From: Lachnospiraceae bacterium
Lineage (GTDB): Bacteria; Bacillota; Clostridia; Lachnospirales; Lachnospiraceae
Assembly: GCA_015058015.1 (NCBI GenBank)
Contig: SVDM01000004.1
Span: 41,501 to 105,500, forward strand
Direction: 5' to 3'
DNA: 64,000 nt
A model generated the notes under the pieces. It did not search any database, was not told the DNA's origin, and worked only from the letters and a program-made list of their open reading frames with translations. Numbering within the stretch: the stretch's first letter is position 1; every line of letters begins with the position of its first letter. The position numbers and the translations under genes are program-made. Of this stretch, positions 54,121-62,620 are shown piece by piece.

Positions 54121-54218
54121 TGTCATAAGAAGGGGCCCATTTATGGGAAGATCTCTTATGACGAGGCGACGTTTTGCGAAGCAAAATGTTGGTACCTTAT
54201 ATTGTCATAAGAAGGGGG
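54121..54218 (+). promoter_or_regulatory. Duplicated RBS leader with alternative hairpins before fliQ
   Basis: TGTCATAAGAAGGGG at 54121-54135 recurs at 54203-54217, where it contains the fliQ Shine-Dalgarno. TCTTATGAC (54154-54162) can pair with GTCATAAGA of either copy. In the upstream pairing CCCAT/ATGGG extends the stem. Between the copies GACGTTTTGC and GCAAAATGTT (54168-54190) form a hairpin with the stable GCGAAGC loop. Confidence 0.6.
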
Positions 54219-54225
54219 AATTTAA

Positions 54226-54498
54226 ATGCTTACCGAAGAAGTTGTAATGGACATTGCCAGACAGGCTATTTTCAGAATAATCGTTAGTGCGGCACCCCTG
54301 CTTTTGGTGTCACTTATCATCGGACTTGTAGTCAGCATATTCCAGACAGTAACATCAATTCAGGAGCAGACGCTTACCTTTGTTCCTAAGATTATTGCTG
54401 TATTTTTCGCCATTATTCTTTTCGGCGGATGGATTATGAATAATGTGGTAACATTCTCCGTGGATTTATGGAATAATTTCAGTGTATATGTAGGATGA
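54226..54498 (+). CDS. fliQ: Flagellar export gate protein FliQ
   Basis: 90 residues with two membrane helices; AAPLLLVSLIIGLVVSIFQTVTSIQEQTLTFVPKI is the FliQ signature. Export gate with FliP and FliR. AAGGGGG RBS lies within the second repeat copy. Confidence 0.96.
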   Translation: MLTEEVVMDIARQAIFRIIVSAAPLLLVSLIIGLVVSIFQTVTSIQEQTLTFVPKIIAVFFAIILFGGWIMNNVVTFSVDLWNNFSVYVG

Positions 54499-54503
54499 GG
54501 TAA

Positions 54504-55283
54504 ATGGTTAACTATACATTTACATTCGATCAAATAGAATATTTGCTTATTATTTTTATTCGAATAACCTGTTTTGTGGCTGTGGCCCCTTTCTTTGGAA
54601 ACAGTGCTGTTCCCAACAGAACCAAGATAGGTTTTTCGGCTTTTTTGGCCATAATGTTATCTTTTGTTGTGCCAAAACCCACTTTAGAGTATTCAACAGT
54701 CATACAATATGCCATAATAGTACTTAAGGAGGCAATAGTAGGACTGTTAATCGGTTTTGCCGCCAATATCGCTACCTCAATAGTGACATTTGCAGGTAAG
54801 ATAATAGATACGGATATGGGACTTTCCATGATGACCATGTTTGACCCTCAGCTAAAAGAGCAGGCCAGTGTTACGGGTTTATTCTATAATTACTTGATTA
54901 TGCTTATGCTGATTGTCACCTCTATGGACAGGTTTATACTTAGGGCTTTGATAGATTCATATTCCCTAGTTCCCGTTAATCAGGCTATTTTTAATTACGA
55001 CAACCTCTTAAAAGGCTTTCTGGCCTATATGGAGGCGTATCTGGTTATTGGTTTTAGAATTGCCCTTCCCATTTTTGCCAGCATACTTATCGTTAACGTA
55101 GTCCTTGGTATCCTTGCCAAGGTTGCACCTCAGATGAATATGTTCGCAGTCGGCATCCAGATTAAGATGCTGGCGGGTCTTATGATTATGACCCTCATAA
55201 TAATGCTTATTCCAAGCGTGTCCAATTTCATCTTTACGGAGATGAAGACGCTTATTGTTTTAATGATAGAGGGTATGAAGTAG
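54504..55283 (+). CDS. fliR: Flagellar export gate protein FliR
   Basis: 259 residues with about six membrane helices; FVAVAPFFGNSAVPNRTKIGFSAFLAIML and DTDMGLSMMTMFDPQLKEQASVTGLFYNYL are typical. Completes the FliPQR gate. Begins 6 bp after fliQ. Confidence 0.96.
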   Translation: MVNYTFTFDQIEYLLIIFIRITCFVAVAPFFGNSAVPNRTKIGFSAFLAIMLSFVVPKPTLEYSTVIQYAIIVLKEAIVGLLIGFAANIATSIVTFAGKIIDTDMGLSMMTMFDPQLKEQASVTGLFYNYLIMLMLIVTSMDRFILRALIDSYSLVPVNQAIFNYDNLLKGFLAYMEAYLVIGFRIALPIFASILIVNVVLGILAKVAPQMNMFAVGIQIKMLAGLMIMTLIIMLIPSVSNFIFTEMKTLIVLMIEGMK

Positions 55284-55286
55284 GCA

Positions 55287-56426
55287 ATGGTTCAAAGAAT
55301 AAGAGGAGAGTATTCTTTAAAGTACAATCTGCAGTTCTTTGCTGACGGACCGGGAGGCGAGAAGACCGAACCGGCTACAGCCAAGAAACTGCAAGATGCG
55401 AGAGAAGAAGGTCAGGTTGCAAAAAGCCGTGAAGTCGGCAATGCATTTGGCCTTATTGCGCTGTTCATTGTTCTGCGTGTATACGTGGGCAACATCGGAA
55501 TCAGCTTTATGGAGACATTTAGCGGTATATATAACAAGATTCCGGATGTGGTAAAGGAAGCGGCCAAAGAACCTTCAGTTGCTGTTTTTGTGTCATTCCT
55601 TAATAACTGCATATTTGTGCTTCTGGGAATAATATTACCCATATTCCTTATCGGATTTGCAGTGGCATTTATCTCAGAGGTAATTCAGGTAAAATGGAAG
55701 ATTACGGGTAAGCCCCTTAAGCCTAAGTTTAGCCGTATGAACCCTTTAAGCGGATTTAAGAAGATTTTTTCCAAGCAGGCTTTGTTTGAACTTGTAAAGT
55801 CTCTGCTTAAGATTTTTATAGTAATTTTTGTGGCTTACAGAGCCTTGGAAGGGGATAAGGATAAGCTTCTTCTCTTATACGATATTCCCTTTAAAGAGGC
55901 TATTCTATATATTGGCAGTGTTGCCATTAACGTGGGATTTACCATAAGTGTTGCGTATCTTATAATTGCTTTGGCGGATTTTGCATATCAGAAGTATAAA
56001 TTCGGCCAGGATATGAAGATGACCAAGCAGGAAGTTAAGGACGAATACAAGAATATCGAGGGTAATCCCGAGATTAAGGGACGCCAGAAACAGAGAATGC
56101 GTGAGGCTTCCCAGCGGCGTATGATGGCTGATTTGAAGGAAGCCGACGTCGTTATCACCAACCCGACCCATTTGGCTGTGGGTTTGCGTTATGACCCGGA
56201 CAGAGATTCTGCACCGGTGGTGGTAGCAAAAGGAGCCGATTATGTGGCGCAGAAGATTAAAGAGGTGGCTGCGGAGAACAATATTGAGATTGTTGAGAAC
56301 AAGCCTCTTGCCAGAATGCTCTATACCAATGTGGATTTGGGAACCCAGATTCCCCCTGAACTGTATCAGGCGGTGGCGGAAGTACTTGCTGCAATCAAAT
56401 CCCTGGATAGAAGCAGATATTTGTAG
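55287..56426 (+). CDS. flhB: Flagellar export protein FlhB
   Basis: 379 residues. NLQFFADGPGGEKTEPATAKKLQDAREEGQVAKSREV, four membrane helices, and the autocleavage motif NPTH (in VITNPTHLAVGLRYD). FlhB cleaves itself and switches substrate class on FliK signal. About ten residues precede the usual N-terminus; the ATG at 55287 is the only suitable start. Confidence 0.97.
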   Translation: MVQRIRGEYSLKYNLQFFADGPGGEKTEPATAKKLQDAREEGQVAKSREVGNAFGLIALFIVLRVYVGNIGISFMETFSGIYNKIPDVVKEAAKEPSVAVFVSFLNNCIFVLLGIILPIFLIGFAVAFISEVIQVKWKITGKPLKPKFSRMNPLSGFKKIFSKQALFELVKSLLKIFIVIFVAYRALEGDKDKLLLLYDIPFKEAILYIGSVAINVGFTISVAYLIIALADFAYQKYKFGQDMKMTKQEVKDEYKNIEGNPEIKGRQKQRMREASQRRMMADLKEADVVITNPTHLAVGLRYDPDRDSAPVVVAKGADYVAQKIKEVAAENNIEIVENKPLARMLYTNVDLGTQIPPELYQAVAEVLAAIKSLDRSRYL

Positions 56427-56457
56427 ATTTCTTTTAACATAGATTGGAGGTGGGAAA

Positions 56458-58491
56458 GTGAAAAAAGCTGATTTAGGTATAGCCATGTACTTGCTGGCTG
56501 CCGTAGTATTCTTCATTTTGCCCATTCCATCATTTATGCTGGATATTATGTTGGCCTTCAACATATCCATAGCTCTTATTATTTTGTTTAATGCCTTGTT
56601 TGTAAAAGAAGTGCTTGATATGTCGTTTTTCCCGACCCTCCTTCTTTTCACAACAATTTTCCGTATATCACTTAACGTTTCTTCCACCAGACTTATTCTT
56701 ACCACCGGTGATCCGGGTAACGTAGTCCAGACCTTCGGAGGATTCGTAGGTGGCGGTAATCTTGTAATCGGAGCCATCATCTTTATTGTACTTATCCTTA
56801 TTCAGTTTATCGTTATCAATAAAGGTTCCGAGCGTGTTGCTGAAGTAAGCGCAAGATTTACCCTTGATGCTATGCCCGGTAAGCAGATGGCCATTGACGC
56901 CGATTTGAACACCGGAGCCATAACAGATAAAGAAGCAAGAGAAAGACGTCAAAAGATTCAGGAAGAAGCAGGATTCTTCGGTTCCATGGACGGTGCTACC
57001 AAGTACGTAAAGGGAGACGCTGTTGCAGGTCTTATTATCACGGTAATCAACCTTGCCGGCGGAACCATTATGGGTATGACCAATATGGGGCTTGAAGCAT
57101 CGGAAGCCATCACCAGATACGGAATCCTTACCATAGGTGATGGTTTGTGCAGCCAGATTCCTTCCCTGGTAATATCATTGGCAACAGGTATTCTTGTTAC
57201 CAAAGCCTCCAAGGAAGCGGATTTTTCATCCATGTTGGTGGGACAGCTCTTTGGTATCCCCAAGGTTTTGATGATTGTTGGAGGAACCCTGGCATTGCTG
57301 GGGATTGTTACCCCCCTTAACCTTATATTATTTGTGGGACTGGGAGGCGCCTTTATAATTACCGGATTGAACATGAAGAGAACCTTAGGAGTCCAGGCGG
57401 TAGAAGAAGAGGTAAATGTAGAAGAATCCCAGGCGGAAGAGATAAGGCGGCCGGAAAACGTAGTGTCCTTGCTTCAGGTTGACCCCATTGAGCTGGAGTT
57501 CGGCTACGGTATTATCCCACTGGCGGATGTTAACCAGGGCGGTGATTTACTTGACCGTGTGGTTATGATAAGAAGACAGATTGCATTGGAGCTTGGTACG
57601 GTTGTTCCCATTATCCGTTTGAGGGATAATATTCAGCTCAATCCAAACCAATACATTATAAAGATAAAGGGTATACAGGTCAGTGAAGGAGAGATATTGT
57701 TTGACCACTACATGGCCATGAACCCGGGATTTGTTGAAGAGGAGATAACGGGTATTCCAACCTTTGAGCCTTCCTTCCATCTTCCTGCTATCTGGATTAC
57801 CGAATCCCAGAGAGAGCGGGCAGAGAGTTTGGGCTATACCGTAGTTGACCCGCCGTCTATTATCGCAACCCACCTAACGGAGATTATTAGGAGCCATATT
57901 GCAGAGCTTCTTACAAGACAGGATGTACTTAACCTTGTTAACAACCTAAAGGAGACCAATCAGGTGTTGGTGGACGAGCTTACGCCAAAGCTTCTTGGTC
58001 TCGGAGAGATACAGAAAGTATTGCAGAATCTTTTGGCAGAAGGTATTTCCATAAGAGATTTGCTTACCATATTTGAGACGTTGGCGGATTATGCCGCCAC
58101 CACAAGGGATACGGATGTACTGACAGAGTACGTAAGGCAGTCGCTGAAAAGGGCAATTTCCAGCAAATTCTTTCCGCCTAACGAAACTACCAGTGTCATC
58201 ACCTTAGATCCCAAGATAGAGCAGGATATCATGTCCTCTGTCAAACAAACGGAGCAGGGTGCATATCTTACCCTTGATCCGGAGAAACAAAAAGCTATCA
58301 TCGCTTCCGTGGGTGAAGAGGTGGATAAGCTGGAGAATATGGGCAGAAGTCCCATTATTATTACTTCACCCATAGTGAGAATGTATTTTAAAAGACTTAC
58401 AGAGGATTACTTTAAGGACCTAATTGTGGTATCCTATAATGAGGTAGATGCCAATGTTGAATTACAGTCGGTAGGGATGGTGACAATCTAG
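56458..58491 (+). CDS. flhA: Flagellar export protein FlhA
   Basis: 677 residues. N-terminal half with eight membrane helices (FFPTLLLFTTIFRISLNVSSTRLIL, RFTLDAMPGKQMAIDADLNTG), C-terminal cytoplasmic docking platform (IPLADVNQGGDLLDRV, TLDPKIEQDI). It energises export. GTG 56458 behind GGAGGTGGG. Confidence 0.97.
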   Translation: MKKADLGIAMYLLAAVVFFILPIPSFMLDIMLAFNISIALIILFNALFVKEVLDMSFFPTLLLFTTIFRISLNVSSTRLILTTGDPGNVVQTFGGFVGGGNLVIGAIIFIVLILIQFIVINKGSERVAEVSARFTLDAMPGKQMAIDADLNTGAITDKEARERRQKIQEEAGFFGSMDGATKYVKGDAVAGLIITVINLAGGTIMGMTNMGLEASEAITRYGILTIGDGLCSQIPSLVISLATGILVTKASKEADFSSMLVGQLFGIPKVLMIVGGTLALLGIVTPLNLILFVGLGGAFIITGLNMKRTLGVQAVEEEVNVEESQAEEIRRPENVVSLLQVDPIELEFGYGIIPLADVNQGGDLLDRVVMIRRQIALELGTVVPIIRLRDNIQLNPNQYIIKIKGIQVSEGEILFDHYMAMNPGFVEEEITGIPTFEPSFHLPAIWITESQRERAESLGYTVVDPPSIIATHLTEIIRSHIAELLTRQDVLNLVNNLKETNQVLVDELTPKLLGLGEIQKVLQNLLAEGISIRDLLTIFETLADYAATTRDTDVLTEYVRQSLKRAISSKFFPPNETTSVITLDPKIEQDIMSSVKQTEQGAYLTLDPEKQKAIIASVGEEVDKLENMGRSPIIITSPIVRMYFKRLTEDYFKDLIVVSYNEVDANVELQSVGMVTI

Positions 58492-59714
58492 TGATAATTA
58501 AGAAATTTCAGGGGAATTCGGAGACAGAGGCTATAACCAAAGCAAGAGACGAACTGGGCAAGGATGCTGTGGTTATGAACGTCAAGACTATTAAACCAAG
58601 AGGAATAATGAAGCTTTTTAAGCCTGTTGTTGTGGAAGTTACAGCGGCTTTGGAGGAGAATATTCCGGCACCTGCGACTATGCAGGAGGAGAAGAAACCG
58701 GAGGTTAAGGAAGAGAGTACAACGAAGACTATGCCCAGACCGGCCATTAATCCGGAGGCATTTAAAAACGATAAGACACCCGGAGGAAAAGCATTGGAAG
58801 AAAATATTGAGAAGCTCCAGGAACTGCTTCAAAAGCAGATGGGTACAGATGGGGGAAGTTCCAAGTCACTTAGAGAAGATGATGCACTGGATACGAAACC
58901 TCGTAAAGAAAGAAGCTCACATCTTCAGTTTGTGAAGATGATATACACCACTTTGGTGGATAATGAAGTTGATGAGAAGTATGTTAATCAGGTAATGAAC
59001 GAGATGGACAATGTTATGCGTTCCGATATGCAAATTGACACTGTATTGTCCAACCTCTATCAGAAGCTTATTCTGAAATTCGGCAAGCCCAACCAGATTG
59101 AGCTTGAGGAAGGTAAGACAAAGGTAGTGTTCTTCGTAGGCCCCACGGGAGTAGGTAAGACCACCACCATTGCTAAACTTGCATCCTATTTTAAGATTGA
59201 GAAGAAAAAAAGTGTGGCATTCTTTACCACCGATACTTATAGAATAGCAGCCACTGACCAGCTAAAGACCTATGCGGACATTATCGACGCACCTCTTTCC
59301 GTTATCTATGCGGCAGAGGATATGGAAAGCGAACTGTCCAAGTTGGTGGATTATGATTTGGTTCTTGTGGACACTGCCGGGTATTCTCACAAGAATATGG
59401 ACCAGCAGATGGAGATTAAGAAGATTATCGATTCCGTACCGGAAGAGTACGACAAGCAAGTATATCTCGTGCTTAGCGCCACCACCAAATATGCTGACCT
59501 ATGCAGCATTGTGGACGCTTATAAATCCGTTGCGGAGTATTCACTGCTATTTACCAAGTTAGACGAAACATCAGGCTTCGGTAACATGTTAAATGTAAGG
59601 ATGTATTGCGGAGCACCCCTGTCCTATACCACCAACGGACAGAATGTTCCGGATGATTTAGAAGTATTTAATTCCCAGAGAATTGTTAAACTCCTGCTGG
59701 GAGGAAATGCCTGA
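58491..59714 (+). CDS. flhF: Flagellar SRP-like GTPase FlhF
   Basis: 407 residues. N-terminal region (IIKKFQGNSETEAITKARDELGKDAVVMNVK), a Lys/Glu/Pro-rich linker, and an SRP-type GTPase with FFVGPTGVGKTTTIAKLA, TDTYRIAATDQLK and LVDTAGYSHKN. It sets flagellar position/number. GTG overlaps the last base of flhA. Confidence 0.95.
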   Translation: MIIKKFQGNSETEAITKARDELGKDAVVMNVKTIKPRGIMKLFKPVVVEVTAALEENIPAPATMQEEKKPEVKEESTTKTMPRPAINPEAFKNDKTPGGKALEENIEKLQELLQKQMGTDGGSSKSLREDDALDTKPRKERSSHLQFVKMIYTTLVDNEVDEKYVNQVMNEMDNVMRSDMQIDTVLSNLYQKLILKFGKPNQIELEEGKTKVVFFVGPTGVGKTTTIAKLASYFKIEKKKSVAFFTTDTYRIAATDQLKTYADIIDAPLSVIYAAEDMESELSKLVDYDLVLVDTAGYSHKNMDQQMEIKKIIDSVPEEYDKQVYLVLSATTKYADLCSIVDAYKSVAEYSLLFTKLDETSGFGNMLNVRMYCGAPLSYTTNGQNVPDDLEVFNSQRIVKLLLGGNA

Positions 59715-59742
59715 GAAGACACAGGCAAAGGAGACGCGCTAG

Positions 59743-60624
59743 ATGGATCAGGCCACTAATTTACGCAACATAATAAAGAAGACTACACCGGTTGTTGTTC
59801 CCGGCACTCACTCACGTATAATAGCCGTTACCAGCGGTAAAGGCGGTGTGGGTAAGTCCAACGTGTCCGTTAATCTGGCGGTGCAGTTAAAGAGAATGGG
59901 TAAGAAGGTTCTCATCTTTGATGCGGATTTCGGTCTTGCCAATGTGGAAGTTATGTTCGGCGCTATACCAAAGTACAATCTTAATGATGTAATCTATAAC
60001 GGCATGAACATTAAAGATATAATCAGCTACGGCCCCTATGAGATACCTTTTATCTCCGGTGGGTCGGGAATCTTAGGCTTAAGCAACATTACAAGGGAGC
60101 AGATAAGCACACTTCTGTCCAATATGGCGGAGCTTGACGGGTTGGCTGACATAATATTAATTGACACGGGAGCAGGCATTGCAGACAACGTAATGGAGTT
60201 TGTATCAGCCAGCGGAGAGGTAATACTTGTTACCACACCGGAACCCAGTTCCTTGACAGACTCTTATTCCCTGTTAAAGGTTCTTTCTTCAAGAAAAGAC
60301 TTCAACAAGGATACCACGGCTGTGAAGGTTATTGCCAACAAGGCGGCAACCAGGGAAGACGGCAAGAATGTCTACACAAGACTTAGAACGGTAGTAGATC
60401 AGTTTTTAGATATTAATATGGAACTCCTTGGAATAGTACCGGGTGATACGGCACTAGAGCGGGCGGTTATGAGGCAGGTTCCCGTAAGCCTTTCGGCTCC
60501 GGAAGCCAAATCTTCCAAGAGTTTCGAGGATATAGCGCAGGCGCTTATAACTCACAGCGCATATACGGATAAGCAAAACAGTGGGATGGCAAGGATGTTT
60601 GCCAAATTGCTTAACCGTTTCTAA
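59743..60624 (+). CDS. flhG: FlhG/YlxH (MinD-like ATPase)
   Basis: 293 residues with a deviant Walker A SGKGGVGKSNVSVNLAVQL, IFDADFGLANVEVMFG and LIDTGAGIADNVMEF. FlhG controls flagellar number with FlhF. The short N-terminal segment DQATNLRNIIKK matches the FlhF-activating DQAxxLR motif. Confidence 0.95.
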   Translation: MDQATNLRNIIKKTTPVVVPGTHSRIIAVTSGKGGVGKSNVSVNLAVQLKRMGKKVLIFDADFGLANVEVMFGAIPKYNLNDVIYNGMNIKDIISYGPYEIPFISGGSGILGLSNITREQISTLLSNMAELDGLADIILIDTGAGIADNVMEFVSASGEVILVTTPEPSSLTDSYSLLKVLSSRKDFNKDTTAVKVIANKAATREDGKNVYTRLRTVVDQFLDINMELLGIVPGDTALERAVMRQVPVSLSAPEAKSSKSFEDIAQALITHSAYTDKQNSGMARMFAKLLNRF

Positions 60625-60649
60625 TACAGAATATAAAGGGGGTATGCAA

Positions 60650-61393
60650 ATGCTTTCTGACATCATCGAAATCGGTGATAAAGTCGAAATCCGAATACTT
60701 CAAGAAGTAATAAGGGGGTATGAAGTATCGGAGAAGGCTCACATCTTCAAAAGCCAATTGCATGATATAGTCAATGAGGATGAGATTGTCCTTGCCATGC
60801 CTATGGAGGCGGCCAAGGTGATTCTTCTTCCCATGGATGTACGTTATGACATTACTTTCTTTACAGACAAGGGATTGTTTAACTGCACCGGGGTAATCAA
60901 GGACAGGTACAAAGACGGCGCATTATATGAAATAGCCATGACTTTGACCTCACAACTTGAGAAGTACCAGAGAAGAAAATTCTTTAGACTTGAATGCTTG
61001 GTTGATTTTTCTTATTATATACTTAGAGATCCCGAAGAGATTAATATGGAAGACCCTTATGCGGCCCATGAATATCACTTAAGACATTTCCCGGAGGAAG
61101 AACGCAAGACGGGAGTTATAGTGGATATCAGTGGCGGTGGAATAAGGGTTATAACAGCTGAATGTATTCCTGCTGAGACTGACATTTTATTATTCTTTCA
61201 GGTGCTCATGGATGATAATGAGTATTCCTTCAGTTCCTTCGGCCATGTTGTAAAGAGCAATTTGGCAGAAAATTCGAACAATAGGTTCGAAGGCCGCATA
61301 GAATATAGGAAAATAGACAAGAAGGAAAGGGAAAGAATAGTGAAATACGTCTTCAAAGAGGAACGTGAGAAGAGGCAGAATCAGAAAAAATAA
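60650..61393 (+). CDS. PilZ-domain flagellar brake-like protein (YcgR/YpfA type)
   Basis: 247 residues. An N-terminal YcgR-like beta domain, then a C-terminal PilZ domain with the c-di-GMP motifs RRKFFRLE and DISGGGIRV. It should bind cyclic di-GMP and slow motility. ATG 60650 is set by AAAGGGGG 7 bp upstream; an ATG at 60644 is too close and the frame from 60581 overlaps flhG. Confidence 0.9.
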   Translation: MLSDIIEIGDKVEIRILQEVIRGYEVSEKAHIFKSQLHDIVNEDEIVLAMPMEAAKVILLPMDVRYDITFFTDKGLFNCTGVIKDRYKDGALYEIAMTLTSQLEKYQRRKFFRLECLVDFSYYILRDPEEINMEDPYAAHEYHLRHFPEEERKTGVIVDISGGGIRVITAECIPAETDILLFFQVLMDDNEYSFSSFGHVVKSNLAENSNNRFEGRIEYRKIDKKERERIVKYVFKEEREKRQNQKK

Positions 61394-62619
61394 TGAATGG
61401 CGATATGAAATCAGATAATATTACTAAAAATAACGCAATAAATAGAAAAAAAATATTGGTCGTTGAGGACTCTGCACTCATGAGAAGGGTAGTGTGTGAT
61501 ATAATCGAAGCGGATGGCAGATACGTGGTTGAAGACATGTGTTCAGACGGTCTTCAGGCATATGAACTGCTTCTCAAGAAAACATACGATGCTATCCTGG
61601 TAGATATTGTTATGCCAAAGATGACCGGTCTCGAACTTTTGGAGAGACTTCAGAAGGAAGGTATCGGTGTCAGCGCGGTTGTGGCCAGCACTCTCACACA
61701 GGAGGGGGCCAAGGAAACCATGAAGGCTTTGGAGTTCGGAGCAGTAGACTTCGTTGCCAAGCCTACCAACTTCATTGAGGCAAGAGGCGAGGTGTATGCC
61801 CAGACTCTAATTAAAGCCATTGAATCCGCGATAAAAGCTGACAACAATATCTCTCTTTCCAGTTCGAGGAAGTCTGCGCCTCAGAAGAAGGACAGCGTTG
61901 CAGTGGCAGCTGAAGCTGTTCGCGCAACCCTTGGTGCAAGAGAACGAGTTCTTGCATCGAAACCGCCTGAGGAGAAACAGCCTTTTGTAGAACCTGAGAA
62001 AGGTAAACTGCGTAACAATAAGCACATCGGACCCACCGCAAGGAACAAGCTTGTAGCTTTGGCGTGTTCCACAGGAGGACCCAAGGCATTAAAAAGTGTT
62101 GTGCCTTACCTGCCGGCGAATTTGGATGCTCCGGTACTGATTGTACAGCATATGCCTAAGGATTTTACGGCGATGATGGCTGAAAAGCTGGATGCCGCCA
62201 GCCCGCTTCATGTTAAAGAAGCTGCGGAAGGAGATATAATCCGCAAAGGCAACGTTTATGTGGCGCCGGGGGGTAAGCATATGAATGTTGTTCAGGTGGG
62301 AAGCGAGCACAAGATTAAACTCACGGATGAACCGTTACGAGAAGGAGTTAAGCCTTGTGCCAACTATATGTACGAATCATTGCGATCCTGTAACTATGAT
62401 GAAGTGACCTGTGTAGTCCTTACCGGAATGGGTGCGGACGGCACAGCGGGAATCAGGGCTTTAGCAGCCGAGAGCAATATCTATACCATTGCTCAGAATG
62501 ATGCAACCTGTGTTGTATACGGTATGCCTAAGGCGGTTTACGAGGCGGGTCTTGTAAATGAAGTGGTTCCCCTTGAACATGTAGCAGAAGCAATAGTAAA
62601 GAATGTGGGGGTAAAGTAA
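61393..62619 (+). CDS. cheB: Chemotaxis methylesterase CheB
   Basis: 408 residues: receiver domain (ILVVEDSALMRRVV, ILVDIVMPKMTGLELL), linker, and methylesterase with the catalytic triad motifs ACSTGGPKAL, VQHMPKDF and TGMGADGTAGI. It demethylates chemoreceptors. The linker (about 150-220) is long. First base overlaps the PilZ gene stop. Confidence 0.97.
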   Translation: MNGDMKSDNITKNNAINRKKILVVEDSALMRRVVCDIIEADGRYVVEDMCSDGLQAYELLLKKTYDAILVDIVMPKMTGLELLERLQKEGIGVSAVVASTLTQEGAKETMKALEFGAVDFVAKPTNFIEARGEVYAQTLIKAIESAIKADNNISLSSSRKSAPQKKDSVAVAAEAVRATLGARERVLASKPPEEKQPFVEPEKGKLRNNKHIGPTARNKLVALACSTGGPKALKSVVPYLPANLDAPVLIVQHMPKDFTAMMAEKLDAASPLHVKEAAEGDIIRKGNVYVAPGGKHMNVVQVGSEHKIKLTDEPLREGVKPCANYMYESLRSCNYDEVTCVVLTGMGADGTAGIRALAAESNIYTIAQNDATCVVYGMPKAVYEAGLVNEVVPLEHVAEAIVKNVGVK

Positions 62620-62620
62620 T

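Noticed and set aside
55905..56780. 291-codon reverse frame across the flhB-flhA junction
   Set aside because: Both forward genes are full-length and well conserved; the reverse frame crosses the junction and has no RBS or family motif.
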